Shown here piece after piece: positions 23,533 through 33,543 of a DNA stretch of 64,000 nt. The stretch covers positions 15,111,340 through 15,175,339 of the forward strand of contig CM068728.1 of the NCBI GenBank assembly GCA_035079005.1. The letters run 5' to 3'. The stretch comes from Fraxinus americana (taxonomy: Eukaryota; Streptophyta; Magnoliopsida; Lamiales; Oleaceae). Numbering within the stretch: the stretch's first letter is position 1; the number at the start of each line of letters is the position of its first letter. Below the pieces are notes generated by a model. The model saw only the letters and a program-made list of their open reading frames with translations, was not told the DNA's origin and searched no databases. The position numbers and the translations under genes are program-made.

Positions 23533-24002
23533 GGTATTTACAGAGATCCGTGGATTTGATAGATTCTTTGGATGCCAATGGAGTGGGGGCTGGGATAGGG
23601 TAGGGTATGGTATGGGGTGTGTAAGGTTTTGTGACTGGTTTTTAGGGAAGAAAGGAGAAGTTTTCAAATGAAATGGCTATGGCGGATGAACAAAAACGCT
23701 ACTACGAATAGAGAGAGAGAGTAGATAGATACTGGTTTGAACAAGTGTTGTTCGTAGCGCTGTGATGTTTGTACATTGATTTGGACGTGATCGAGGGACC
23801 CATTGCGTGTGTTTGCTTCGTAATTCGGTAATTCCTTTCTTTGAATTGTTCATTTGGGATGCTTCCCAGCCTCCACCCTACACCTTCACCTTCCTGATCC
23901 TCCCTCCATTTTAGTAAATTTTGATTTAAAAAAATTTTTTTTGATTAAAATATTATAGATTTTACAAAATTGAATAATAAAATTCAACACCAGTGAGTAT
24001 TA
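23533..24002 (-). promoter_or_regulatory. 5' leader and presumed promoter of the callose synthase gene
   Basis: This holds the in-frame upstream ATG (23667) and a GA/CT simple repeat (GAGAGAGAGAG at 23711-23721). No clear TATA box is visible in the first 300 bp. The MITE at 24003-24140 lies about 470 bp upstream of the chosen start codon. Confidence 0.35.
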
Positions 24003-24140
24003 GGCCCCGTTCGAGAGGGATTAAAATCCAATTAAAATTGAAAATATGGCCGTTATTGGGTCTCACTCGTCTAATAAAAGTCAACAGTAACGACTATATT
24101 TTCAATTTTAATCCGATTTTAATCCCTCCCATACAGGGCC
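24003..24140. mobile_element. Foldback Tourist-like MITE with TTA duplication
   Basis: 138 bp, almost entirely inverted repeat: GGCCCCGTTCGAGAGGGATT on the left, and GGCCCTGTATGGGAGGGATT as the reverse complement of the right end. The similarity continues about 55 bp inward. TTA flanks both ends (24000-24002 and 24141-24143). It lies upstream of the callose synthase gene. Confidence 0.85.
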
Positions 24141-25052
24141 TTAGTGTATCATAAGTTCTATTAATATTATTCAATACTACTAATTTTTAACACAAATTTA
24201 GATAACAGTATTTGTATCATTAAATTATAATTTCAATTAAATTAAAAAAATTATGACTTATTTCTTAGAAAATATGATATGCTGATATTCAGCACTACAA
24301 GTATTAGATGGCATTATTCATTTTTGTATTTAATTGGACTTGCAATTTAATGTCACAAATATTGTTCTTAGATTGGTGTTAAACATAAGTTATGACTAAT
24401 CGTTAGATTCGATTTGGATTTTAAGCTGACCCCTAACGCGGGCTATATATTTGTTATTTTAAAAATATGCAAATGACATTTTAGTCCAGAAGTTGAATTG
24501 ATGATGCTAAAGTATGAAACGACAATAATAAAGATTATAAAAAAATATTAATTGGTATTCAAGCAATAATTTTAAATTTTTTAATGCCGAATATAATTTA
24601 AGAAATATTTTAATTTTAGAAGATTTGTTTACTATATTTTGATTGATTGATTGAATTAAAAGTTGAGGATAATTTTTGGGATGAGTGCTCATGGGAAAGG
24701 AGATTCGATTTACCGTGATTGATCATAGTGTAAGTGGATTTCCTTTACTTGTGTGAATTATGGGGAAGGTGCAATGATTTTTCTCCATTCCCTCACCGTC
24801 GAATTGTAGCATTACTCTCCAATTCATTAACGTTTTCAACCTATTTGTTTTAGTGGGTCTCAATTTGGGGAAAAATTTCTCATATCCATTTCGCATGATT
24901 TTTTGAGAAGTTTAAAAAGAATTTTAAGATGTAAAAGTTATTTTTGAAGTCATTTGACTAATTTTATAAAAATATTTTTTTTTCAATGTTATTTTTTCTA
25001 AATATATTTTTGAAATAAGAAACTCTTTCAAAAATTAGTTTTCAAATAAAAA
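24141..25052. other. AT-rich intergenic DNA, nothing recognised
   Basis: About 0.9 kb between the MITE and the first Tat element. No ORF of interest and no clear element ends. Confidence 0.45.
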
Positions 25053-25733
25053 TCAGGCCACCGGCAAGAATATGATACGATTGTATAAGAAATCAATCAA
25101 CAAAGTACGATCTGTAGTAATGAAATGTTATAAAAAATGCAGTTGAAACGAGAGAGATTGCTCCAAAATATTCAGTTTGCTCTCCAATTTTACATTAGTT
25201 CATTTTGTGTTACATGGTGGGGGTATTTATAGTGTTACATTCGAATGGTGACCTTTGGATCAATTTACACGTGGCTTCATCTCCTCGGCCAAAACATCAA
25301 ATCCTAGCAATCAAGTTGACTTTCCTAACTTTGCAAAATATTAAATGCTCTTACATTGACAAGACAAGACATAGATAAACTTTTCATAAGAGTCACGTCA
25401 ATCATTCATAAAAGATCTTCATCATAAGCGGATCTTTGCAAGTGGGTCTTCAATGGCTGCTGAGGAGCCTCGGACGATGCATGCCTACCGAACCGTGGCT
25501 TATTGTTAGCAGCAGTGGCCTCGGAACAATAGTGAGGGTCTCGGAACCCACGTTTGAAGCTAGGAAAACATGTCCTGATTTAATCAAGCTGGTCCCACCG
25601 TCAAAATGTGATGCCACGTGTCGCTTACATCTACTAACCCATAACAATAGTCCCCCAAGTCCATGTGTGGTTATTTATGCCAGGCGTGGACTTCCAATAA
25701 GCCGGGAAAAGTTTTAATTTTCTGTATCTCACA
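25053..25733 (-). repeat. 3' LTR of element B, lacking its last 145 bp
   Basis: Colinear with 36469-37150 of the other LTR. The part equivalent to 36324-36468 (the outer end, U5 on the minus strand) is absent and AT-rich host DNA begins at 25052. A TATA box, CTATAAATA on the minus strand, is at 25224-25232. On the minus strand it starts TGTGAGATACAG. Confidence 0.85.
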
Positions 25734-25752
25734 TCAGTCCCCTAAGTCCAAG
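25734..25752 (-). other. Polypurine tract of element B
   Basis: On the minus strand CTTGGACTTAGGGGACTGA directly precedes the LTR start TGTGAG, the position from which plus-strand DNA synthesis is primed. Confidence 0.65.
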
Positions 25753-25849
25753 CAGAGATATTCATACTGTGCGCGAAATTCGAGAAGGTGTGGAGTGTGA
25801 ATTTAGGAAAGTTGCCTGTAAAACTGAAGTTCTTTTGGAGCTGAGTCAA

Positions 25850-26348
25850 GGCGAGTTCGTATTGGAACTGCCAGTGTTGGATCCCTTTGGGTGAGGCGAG
25901 TTCATATTCGAACTGGCCGAAGCTGATTTCTTTCGGGCGAGGCGAGTTCATATTCGAACTGGCCGAAACTGATTTCTTTCAGACGAGGCGAGTTCACATT
26001 CGAACAGGCCGAGGCTGATTTCTTTTGACGAGGCGAGTTCATATTGGAACTGGCCGAGGCTGATTTCTTTTTGACGAGGCGAGTTCATATTCGAACTGGC
26101 CGAAGCTGATTCTTTTTTATGAGGCGAGTTCATATTCGAACTGGTCGAAGCTGATTCTTTTTGATGAGGCGAGTTCATACTCGAACTGGCCGAGGCTGAT
26201 TTCTTTTTGACGAGGCGAGTTCATATTCGAACTGGCCGAAGCTGATTTCTTTTTGACGTGAGTTCATATTCGAACTGACCGAAGCTAATTCTTTTTGATG
26301 AGGCGAGTTCATATTCGAACGGCCGAGGCTGATTTCTTTTTGACGAGG
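25850..26348. repeat. Tandem array of about 11 units of 45-46 bp inside element B
   Basis: Each unit begins GGCGAGTTCATATTCGAACT and goes on CGAGGCTGATTTCTTT with 1-4 changes. The AGTTC-ATATTC-GAACT part is a dyad. The first copy (25850) is the most diverged, and the ninth and tenth have a small deletion at their junction. The array lies between the polypurine tract and the TATA box of the antisense gene, about 315 bp upstream of it. Confidence 0.9.
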
Positions 26349-26662
26349 CGAGGCGACAGCCATAGATATGAGTGCCTGTGATATGATGGTTTCTTATGTT
26401 TCCAAGGTAAATTAGCTGCATCGAGACGAATTTCAATAGCCGTACAGCTGTTGTAATTTAATGCACAATGATGGCTAATTATTAGGACGAGGGGTTTCGA
26501 GGACAAGTCCACGCGTGAGCCAATGTTGGTTCGTGCACGCACAAATCTGGAGCGTTGAAGCAGAGAAAACGTTTGATTTCAATAGCCAGGATTTGTGTAC
26601 CTTTTGAACGCCTCAAATTAACTGAGATCTGATCCAACGGCTGGGGCTGAATCCTTCACCAG

Positions 26663-26670
26663 TATAAAAG
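26663..26670 (+). promoter_or_regulatory. TATA box of the antisense gene in element B
   Basis: AGTATAAAAGCC on the plus strand, 200 bp before the ATG at 26870, followed by a pyrimidine-rich leader. It indicates that the antisense gene is transcribed from its own promoter and not from the LTR. Confidence 0.55.
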
Positions 26671-26869
26671 CCAGAACTTTGTCATTTTCAAACTTTACTT
26701 TCGCAAAATACTCTGAAATTTCTGAAACTGTCTTGCTGCCAAGCATTTTCCGGCGAACTTCCGGCGAATTCCCTGAGTTCTTTCTTCATTCTAGGTACTT
26801 TCTCGTTGCGTAGTTTTCTTCCCTCTTTCAAACCTTTTTTGTACCGTTCATCATCTTCACCAAACTGCA

Positions 26870-29152
26870 ATGTCTTCCAAGGCGTCTCTAGCTATTACAG
26901 TAGTCAGAAGTGGGGATGAGTCAGTGTCTGGGGCCTCGGGCGAGTGGTATAGCATGAATGAGGAGCCCATAGATTACGAGGCGGGATGGGGGGCAGCCAG
27001 AATCCAGTCCAATATCACTTCTGCCAAATTAGACGAATTTAGACACACAGATAACATTCCCCACTACGTGAAGCTGTTACTTCCTGACGCTCACGAAAGA
27101 GCCTGTTTTCCGAGGCCCAACTATGTGGCCTTCAGTGAACACCTGCTCAAGGCAGGTATGCGTTGCCTCTGCACCGCTTCTTTAGGGCGGTGCTGAGGAC
27201 CTTCATGTTGTCCTCCACTCAAATCCTTCCCAATGGGTGGAGCCAAGTCGTGGGGACTTACTTCCTGTGGAAGGAAATGTCCCTGGGCGAGGACTTGCCC
27301 CTTCACGTTTTCGAAACCCTTTTCCATGCCAGGGTCGTGGGAAAAGATGACTCAAAGGGGTGGTATTACATCACTCCCTGGGGTTCCCACGGCCCCTTCG
27401 TAGTCGGGCTCCCCTCCTCCATAAAGGGGTGGAAGGAGTCCTGGTTCTGGGTGACGGGTAGATGGCAGATGGTTGAGGGAAACGCTATCCCAGCTGTTAC
27501 CGCGCCGACCCAGTACTACGAAGCTTGTGAGTGTCATCTTAAGCCCTTGCAGCTTCTTCATGGTTGTTTCTGATACTGATACTTGTCTGTTTACTCACAG
27601 ATTGTAGCACGAGGTACGAGCTTTCTGAGGCGGAGTGGGCCATTATAGAAGACATTTATTAGCAATCTCCAAGGCTCCGAAACTTCTCCCATCTGATCGA
27701 AAGGAGCAGATACTTTATAGATTTTGGATTTATGGCCCCCAAGGGTAAGAAGTTGTTTGACTTTCATTAATTGGCACTGAAACTGACTTCATTTTTCATT
27801 AATTGCAGACAAGTTCACCAAGAAGGAGTACGCTTTGCCGGATATGGCCAGCATAATGAGGGCCACGTCGACTGCTGGGGCGAAGGCACTGAAACCTGGA
27901 TCTTCTGGGGCGAAGCAAGTGAAGTCCAAGTTGGACCGCCTCAGCAAGAACAAAAATGATAAAGAGGCCGAGGAGGAGGTACCGAAGGAGGCCTCAAAGG
28001 GAGGCAAGCCACCAGCAGCCAAGGGCAAAGGCGTGGCAGAAGAGCCACAGAAAAAGAGAAAGTTGGGCCCAGGTGGGGGGGTCATCAAGTTTTGGGACTA
28101 CTGTGTCCTTCCCAGAGAAGGGTGCTTCGAAGCAGCCGAAGCTCCTTCAGTCTTCAATCGATGCTGCCTTGGTGGCCCAGTCAAGGAAGATCGTAATAGA
28201 GGATGTAGCGAAAGCAACAGAGGCCACCAAGAAGAAGGTTGTGGAGAGGACCCCAGGCAAGTTTGGGAACTTCTTAGGAGGCAGGGAGGATAAAATAGCC
28301 CCTGTCGTGATAGAGATGTTACCTCCCGAGGTGAGGGATGCCACTGAAGGCTTCAACTGATTCTGGATGGAGAGGTGGCAAAATTATGTAGCCACCTGTG
28401 ATGCAGTGGACCTCACCAGCACCTTGGTGAGCCAAACCACCAGAGCCTTCGGCGTGGCCTTGGAGTGCCAAACTGTTTTGGCAGATATCCAATCAAGGAA
28501 TCGAGCCTCGCGTGACGAGCTAGAGGCAGTAAAGGCTGAACTTGCAGAGAAGAAAGAGACCAACATCGAACTGAGGATCCAAAAAGATGTTGATGATTCC
28601 AAGCGTGATGCTCTCCTGGCAGAAATTGAAACTTTGAAGAAGGAGGTTCACGAGTGCCAATGTGAGGTGGCTGCCCTCACTAAGAAGGTGGATATATCTG
28701 ATAACCACCAAAAGGTCACTGCCGAGGCGTTGGAGAAGGCAAACCTTGAATTAATTGGGGCAAGGGATGCCAACAAATTCATGGAGAAGGAGCTGAAGTG
28801 GCATGAGGCTGAAGTGAAGAAATACGAGGCTGATGTGGTCGAGGCGGGTGATATCGCGGTGAGGAATTACATAGCAAACTTCCATCACACTAAGGAGTAT
28901 CGTCGCTTCGGCCTCTATTGGAGCAAAGTAGCCTACCAAGAGGTCTTTGAAAGGTTGAAGGAGGTGCATCCGGAGCTGGACGTTTCCGAACTGAAGGCTG
29001 AATTCTTGGAGGAGGAAGTTCCCCAAACGCCTGCTGAAGAAGGCGAAGTGGTAGAGCTTGAGCCTGAGGATGCACCTATTGAAAAGCCTTAGCCTATTGA
29101 AGCGCCTCAACCATCAGAAGATGCTCCAGCTCCCCCACCCCCTGCTCCTTGA
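26870..29152 (+). pseudogene. Antisense gene of element B: gypsy-type transposon protein (PF04195-like) with coiled coil, broken
   Basis: This runs opposite to gag-pol. Exon 1 (26870-27526) starts MSSKASLAITVV and holds the domain LPLHRFFRAVLRT, PNGWSQVVGTYFLW, LPLHVFETLFHAR, GWYYITPWGSHGPFV and WKESWFWVTGRW, typical of the 'putative gypsy-type transposon' family. Introns of 74 bp (27527-27600) and 64 bp (27745-27808) have GT/AG ends, and the joined frame reads EAYCSTRY and then DKFTKKEY. Exon 3 encodes a Lys/Ala-rich basic linker (KKRKL), a long coiled coil (about 28490-28850) and an acidic, Pro-rich tail ending PPPPAP at 29152. Damage: a one-base loss at 27161-27163, TAG at 27660, a frameshift near 28075-28085, a stop near 28358 and TAG at 29090. 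The molecular role of this family is not known to me. The Lys-rich region suggests a nuclear protein. Confidence 0.75.
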
Positions 29153-29559
29153 TAGCTTTTTGTAATTCAATACTTTGTAATTTTTTCAACACATTAATGG
29201 AACACAAACTTTGCTTCGTCTCTTGTACTGCAATTTATTTTTGTCACAATGAACTGTTCTGAGCTTTACAACGTGACTTTTGAGAGATTGGAGTGTTCAA
29301 ATTTAATCTAATGCAATTGCACCAAGACCTTGTCATACTCGAACAATTAACTCAGAAGGGTGAAACTAAGCAAACCATTTGGCAAAACGAACTTAGCTAA
29401 TCCGGCGTAACCAAACTGAAGCCCTTCTGACGCATTAGGATTGCATTCTTTACAGAACTCTTAATAACTGTTTTCCCAGAACATTATTCTGAAATTACCT
29501 CAAATCGATTTTCAATTCCGCATTCCCAAGCGTTTTATGGAATTGTTCGTACTTCCTTA

Positions 29560-30296
29560 CTTGGTGGATGGTTCATCCAAGCAGAGGCTTCTCCCTTTGA
29601 CGTTCAGCTTCATCAAAGGGAGGCTTGTGCTGTACGTCTCGGAGTTCAAACGAGATGGCCTTCTTTTAAGGTTTCATCCTCTCCTCCGAAGCGCCCACGC
29701 TTTCCAGCTTGGTGGATGGTTCATCCAAGTAGAGGCTTCTCCCTTTGACGTTCAGCTTCATCAAAGGGAGGCTTGTGATGTACGCTTAGGAGTTCGAACG
29801 AGGTGGCCTTCTTTTAAGGTTCCATCCTCTCCTCCGAAGCGCCCACGCTTCCCAACTTGGTGGATGGTTTATCCAAGCAGAGGCTTTTCCCTTTGACGTT
29901 CAGCTTCATCAAAGGGAGGCTTGTGATGTACGCTTAGGAGTTCGAACGAGGTGGCCTTCTTTTAAGGTTCCATCCTCTCCTCCGAAGCGCCCACACTTCC
30001 CAACTTGGTGGATGGTTCATCCAAGCAGAGGCTTCTCCCTTTGACATTCAGCTTCATCAAAGGGAGGCTTGTGCTATACGTCTCGGAGTTCGAATGAGGT
30101 GGCCTTCTTTTACGGTTCCATCCTCTCCTCCGAAGCGCCCACGCTTCCCAACTTGGTGGATGGTTCATCCAAGCAGAGGCTTCTCCCTTTGACGTTCAGC
30201 TTCATCAAAGGGAGGCTTGTGATGTACGCTTAGGAGTTCGAACGAGGTGGCCTTCTTTTAAGGTTCCATCCTCTCCTCCGAAGTGCCCACGCTTAT
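29560..30296. repeat. Tandem array of five 148-bp units inside element B
   Basis: Units start at 29560, 29708, 29856, 30004 and 30152 with CTTGGTGGATGGTT, and the period is exactly 148 bp. Each unit contains a perfect 8-bp inverted repeat CCCTTTGA...TCAAAGGG with a 12-bp loop and a second short dyad at CTTGG...CCAAG. The array lies between the 3' end of the antisense gene and the 3' end of the integrase frame. Confidence 0.92.
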
Positions 30297-30389
30297 TTGA
30301 TAGTTGACGAAGACCGAAGAAAACTCGTTTATTTATAAATTTTGGGAAGTAACATCCAGCTACTGATTACATTCATTGATAATACATCC

Positions 30390-31313
30390 TCAGATGCTCA
30401 ATATTCCACGGGTGAGGTTGAATTCTGCCTCCATATCTTTTATCCAGTAAGTGCCAAGTCGAATTTCCTTTTCAATTTGGTAGGGTCCTTCCCAATTGAG
30501 TCCCAAGGTGCCCATCCCTGGTTCCTTCGAGGATAAGAAAACTCTGCGAAGAACCAAGTCGTTCATACGGAAGGACCTCTTTTTCATCTTTGAGTTGTAG
30601 TATCGGCTCATCTTCCTCTGGTAGACAGCAAGCCTCAGCTGGGAATCATTCCTCATTTCCTCAAGGAAATCAAGTTCACATATCTGAAGTTCATCATTGG
30701 ATATCTCATTGAAGCTCAATCTTCTGGGAGAGGGTAATCCTACCTCCACTGGGCTTATTGCCTCAGCACCATAAGTCATGGAGAAAGGGGTTTCCCCTGT
30801 AGGAGTTCTGCTCGTTGTTCGTATCGCCCATAGTACCTGGGGTAATTCATCCACCCAAGCTCCCTTAGCTTTATCAAGCTTCTTTTTCAGAGTATGCTTG
30901 ATGGTCTTATTTACGGCTTCCACCTGGCCATTGGCCTGAGGATGATGAGGGGTAGAGAAGTGCTTTTTAATCCCAAGTTCCTCACAGAGGTCCCGAACCT
31001 TCCGATTGTCAAATTGTTTTCCATTATCAGAGACAATTGAGTGAGGGATGCCGAAGCGACAAATGACGTTCTTCCACAGGAATTTGGAAGTATTGGCTTC
31101 AGTGATCTTCGCCAAAGGTTCAGCTTCTACCCACTTCGTGAAATAGTCAATAGCTACTATAACGAAACTGGCGTCTCCTCTGCCCTTAGGTAATGGGCCA
31201 ATGAGGTCCACACCCCACTTGCTGAAGGGCCATGAGCTAGATACTGTAGTAAGCTCCTGAGAGGGTCGCCTGTATGTTGGAGAAACGTTGGCACTTGTCA
31301 CATTTGCGAACAA
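30390..31313 (-). pseudogene. Element B integrase core and C-terminal domain
   Basis: An open frame of 307 residues. The catalytic D,D-35-E triad is visible: WGVDLIGPLP, IVSDNGKQF and NGQVEAVNKTIK. The C-terminal part FRMNDLVLRRVF ... LNWEGPYQIEKEI is the usual SH3-like fold of gypsy integrases. It inserts the cDNA into the host genome. The HHCC zinc finger lies in another frame at 31237-31500, so one frameshift near 31240-31313 separates the two. The frame ends at the edge of the 148-bp array region. The triad is intact. Confidence 0.85.
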
Positions 31314-32229
31314 ATTGAAGGGAATCTTTTTTCAACGTAGGCCAATAATATCCCTGCCTCAGTGCTTTATTTGCCAAGGCCAATCCTCCAGAGTGATTGC
31401 CACAAACGCCCTCATGAATTTCCCTAAGCACATAATTAGCCTCCTCTTCTCCTACACACCGAAGGAGAGGTGCGGAGAATCCACGCTTGTAAAGGACATT
31501 GTCAACTAACATGAAATGGGCAGATCTCCTTCGTATTTTGTACGTCTCTTCCTTATTATCAGGCAAGGATTGATCTTTGAGGTGAGATATGAGAGGTTGC
31601 ATCCAAGTTGGGGTACCTTCTACCCACATTATCACTTCTGCGGAGGTGGATGGCCTGAGGAGGTGCTCAATTGGGACCACTGCCAGTAATTCAGAATCTT
31701 TGCTGCTGGCAAGCTTGGATAAAGCATCGGCGTGCGCATTTTCAAGGCTTGGTATCTGACTCAACTTAAATTTCTCAAAGAAATGGAGTAGGCTCATTAC
31801 CAGTTTGAAATATGAGGCCATGGCTTTATCCCTTGCCACAAAGTTGCCATTCACTTGTCCCACTATACGCTGAGAATCGCTGCTGATGTGAAGCCTCTTT
31901 ACTTGCATTTCCTTGGTCAGCCTGAGGCCAGCGATGAGGGCCTCATATTCAGCAGCATTGTTGGTGGCTTTGAAGCCAAACCGTACTGCACTATTCAGTT
32001 TATGACCTTCAGGACTTATAAGAACCACACCAGCGCCTGAGCCAGTCTCCCCCGAACCACACCAGCGCCGAACCGTCTACAAACAAATTCCATGTTGGAG
32101 GTTCGGAAGGTCTGCCTCCTGTCCAATTTCAGGGGCATTGGTAAATTCTGCCACAAAATCTACTAAAGCTTACCCTTTGATGGCAGTTCTGGTTTTGAAG
32201 AGGATTTCAAATTCACTCAACTCCACTGC
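31237..32229 (-). pseudogene. Element B plant-type RNase H (aRNH) and integrase zinc finger, broken
   Basis: The open part is 31237-32028 (263 residues). It begins inside the second RNase H: VLISPEGHKLNSAV, the catalytic Glu in NNAAEYEALIAGL, the Asp in ISSDSQRIVGQV, and the last Asp in ENAHADALSKLAS. It ends with the integrase HHCC finger: IHEGVCGNHSGG ... GYYWPTLKKD ... CDKCQRF. The first catalytic Asp (LFVDGS) lies upstream in a shifted frame at about 32080, because a GCGCTGGTGTGGTTC-type phrase is duplicated at 32024-32071. Stops at 32228 and near 32170 separate it from the RT. This second RNase H is typical of Tat elements. Confidence 0.8.
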
Positions 32230-33495
32230 CTATTTTAATAGCCTACCCGAGGCGTCCGGCTTCTGCAAAACTTGTCTGAGAGGGAAGTTCGTCAGCACAT
32301 GAATGGTGTGAGCCTGAAAATAGGGCCTCAATTTGCGGGATGCAATGATCAATGCCAAGGCTAATTTTTCCATGTCTGGATATCGCGTCTCAGGTGGTAT
32401 TAAAGCCTTGCTGATATAATAAACTGGCAGCTGGGCTGAGTTTTCTTCCCTTATCAGTACAGCGCTTATAGCATCGAGGGAAACTGCCAAGTAAAGTTGT
32501 AGCACTTCGCCAAGCTTGGGCTTCGATAGGAGGGGGGCCTGTCCTAGGTGCCTTTTAAGCCCCTGGAGAGCCTCTTCACACTCCTCAGTCCACTGAAATT
32601 TCTGTCCTCCTTTTATTATTTTGAAGAATGGGAGGCATTTATCAGTGGATTTCGATATGAAGCGGCTCAAAGCGGCCACGCGACCTGTCAAACTTTGTAC
32701 TTCCTTTGGTTTCTGGGGAGATTTCATCTCAATCAACGCTTGGATCTTTTCAGGATTTGCTTCAATGCCACGTTGGTTAACCATGTACCCTAAGAACTTT
32801 CCTGAGACTACCCCAAATGCACATTTGAGGGGATTCAGCTTCATGCGGTACTTTCGCAGAACCTCAAAGGCTTCATGGAGGTGGGTTATATGATCGTCCG
32901 CTTTCAGGCTTTTAACAAGCATGTCATCCACATAGACCTCCATGGTTTTTCCAAGCAAATTGGCAAACATTTTGTTCACTAGCCTCTGATAGGTTGCTCC
33001 AGCGTTCTTTAGTCCAAAAGGCATCATCCTGTAACAGTAGAAGCCTCGATCCGTAATGAATGAGATGTGTTCCTCATCGCCTGGGTACATAGGAATTTGG
33101 TTATAACTAGAATAAGCGTCCATGAAGCTTAGGGACTCGTGTCCGGTGGTAGAATCCACCAACTGATCAATTCTGGGGAGTGGGAAACTGTCCTTTGGAC
33201 ATGCCTTGTTGAGATCAGAAAAATCAATGCATACCCTCCACTTCCCATTGTGCTTCTTCACCAGTACTGGATTGGATATCCATTTTGGGTAGAGGGCTTC
33301 TCTGATAAAACCGTTGCTAATGAGCTTCTGCACTTCCTCTTTCAAGGCCTCATACCTCTCTGGGTTAAGAGCTCGCCTCTTCTGTCTATGCGGGGCAAAT
33401 TTGGGATCAATTCTTAGGTGGTGGCAACTGACCCCGGGGTCAATGCCTACCATATCCTCATGCCTCCAAGCAAAGATATCGTGGTTCTTACACAA
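32230..33495 (-). pseudogene. Element B reverse transcriptase and first RNase H
   Basis: 421 residues open. RT motifs in order: SNPVLVKKHNGKWRVCIDFSDLN, PLPRIDQLVDSTTG, FMDAYSSYNQIPM, MPFGLKNAGATYQRLVN and the catalytic box EVYVDDMLVKS, followed by KCAFGVVSGKFLGYMV. From about residue 260 the connection and gypsy-type RNase H follow (PEKIQAL, QWTEECEEAL, LQLYLAVSLDAISAVLI with the first catalytic Asp as LAVS rather than VDAS, PVYYISKAL, YPDMEKLALAL). It copies the RNA into DNA. The frame is fused in the same reading frame to gag-protease upstream except for one TAG at 33544, so gag-pol was probably one long frame. Confidence 0.87.
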
Positions 33496-33543
33496 GAATT
33501 CTTTAAGTTCCCCCTTAAATCTTGGGGCTAAACTTTTACGAAC

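Noticed and set aside
25850..26348. CRISPR-like regular repeats
   Set aside because: Units are directly adjacent with no unique spacers, inside a plant retrotransposon; it is a tandem satellite.
25742..26542. Several overlapping minus-strand ORFs with repeated SPRQKEISLG
   Set aside because: They arise from the 45-bp tandem array read in three frames because 45 is divisible by three. There is no independent evidence of a repeat protein.
29537..30168. Plus- and minus-strand ORFs with repeated segments
   Set aside because: Translations of the 148-bp array; the period is not a multiple of three, so the frame changes between units.
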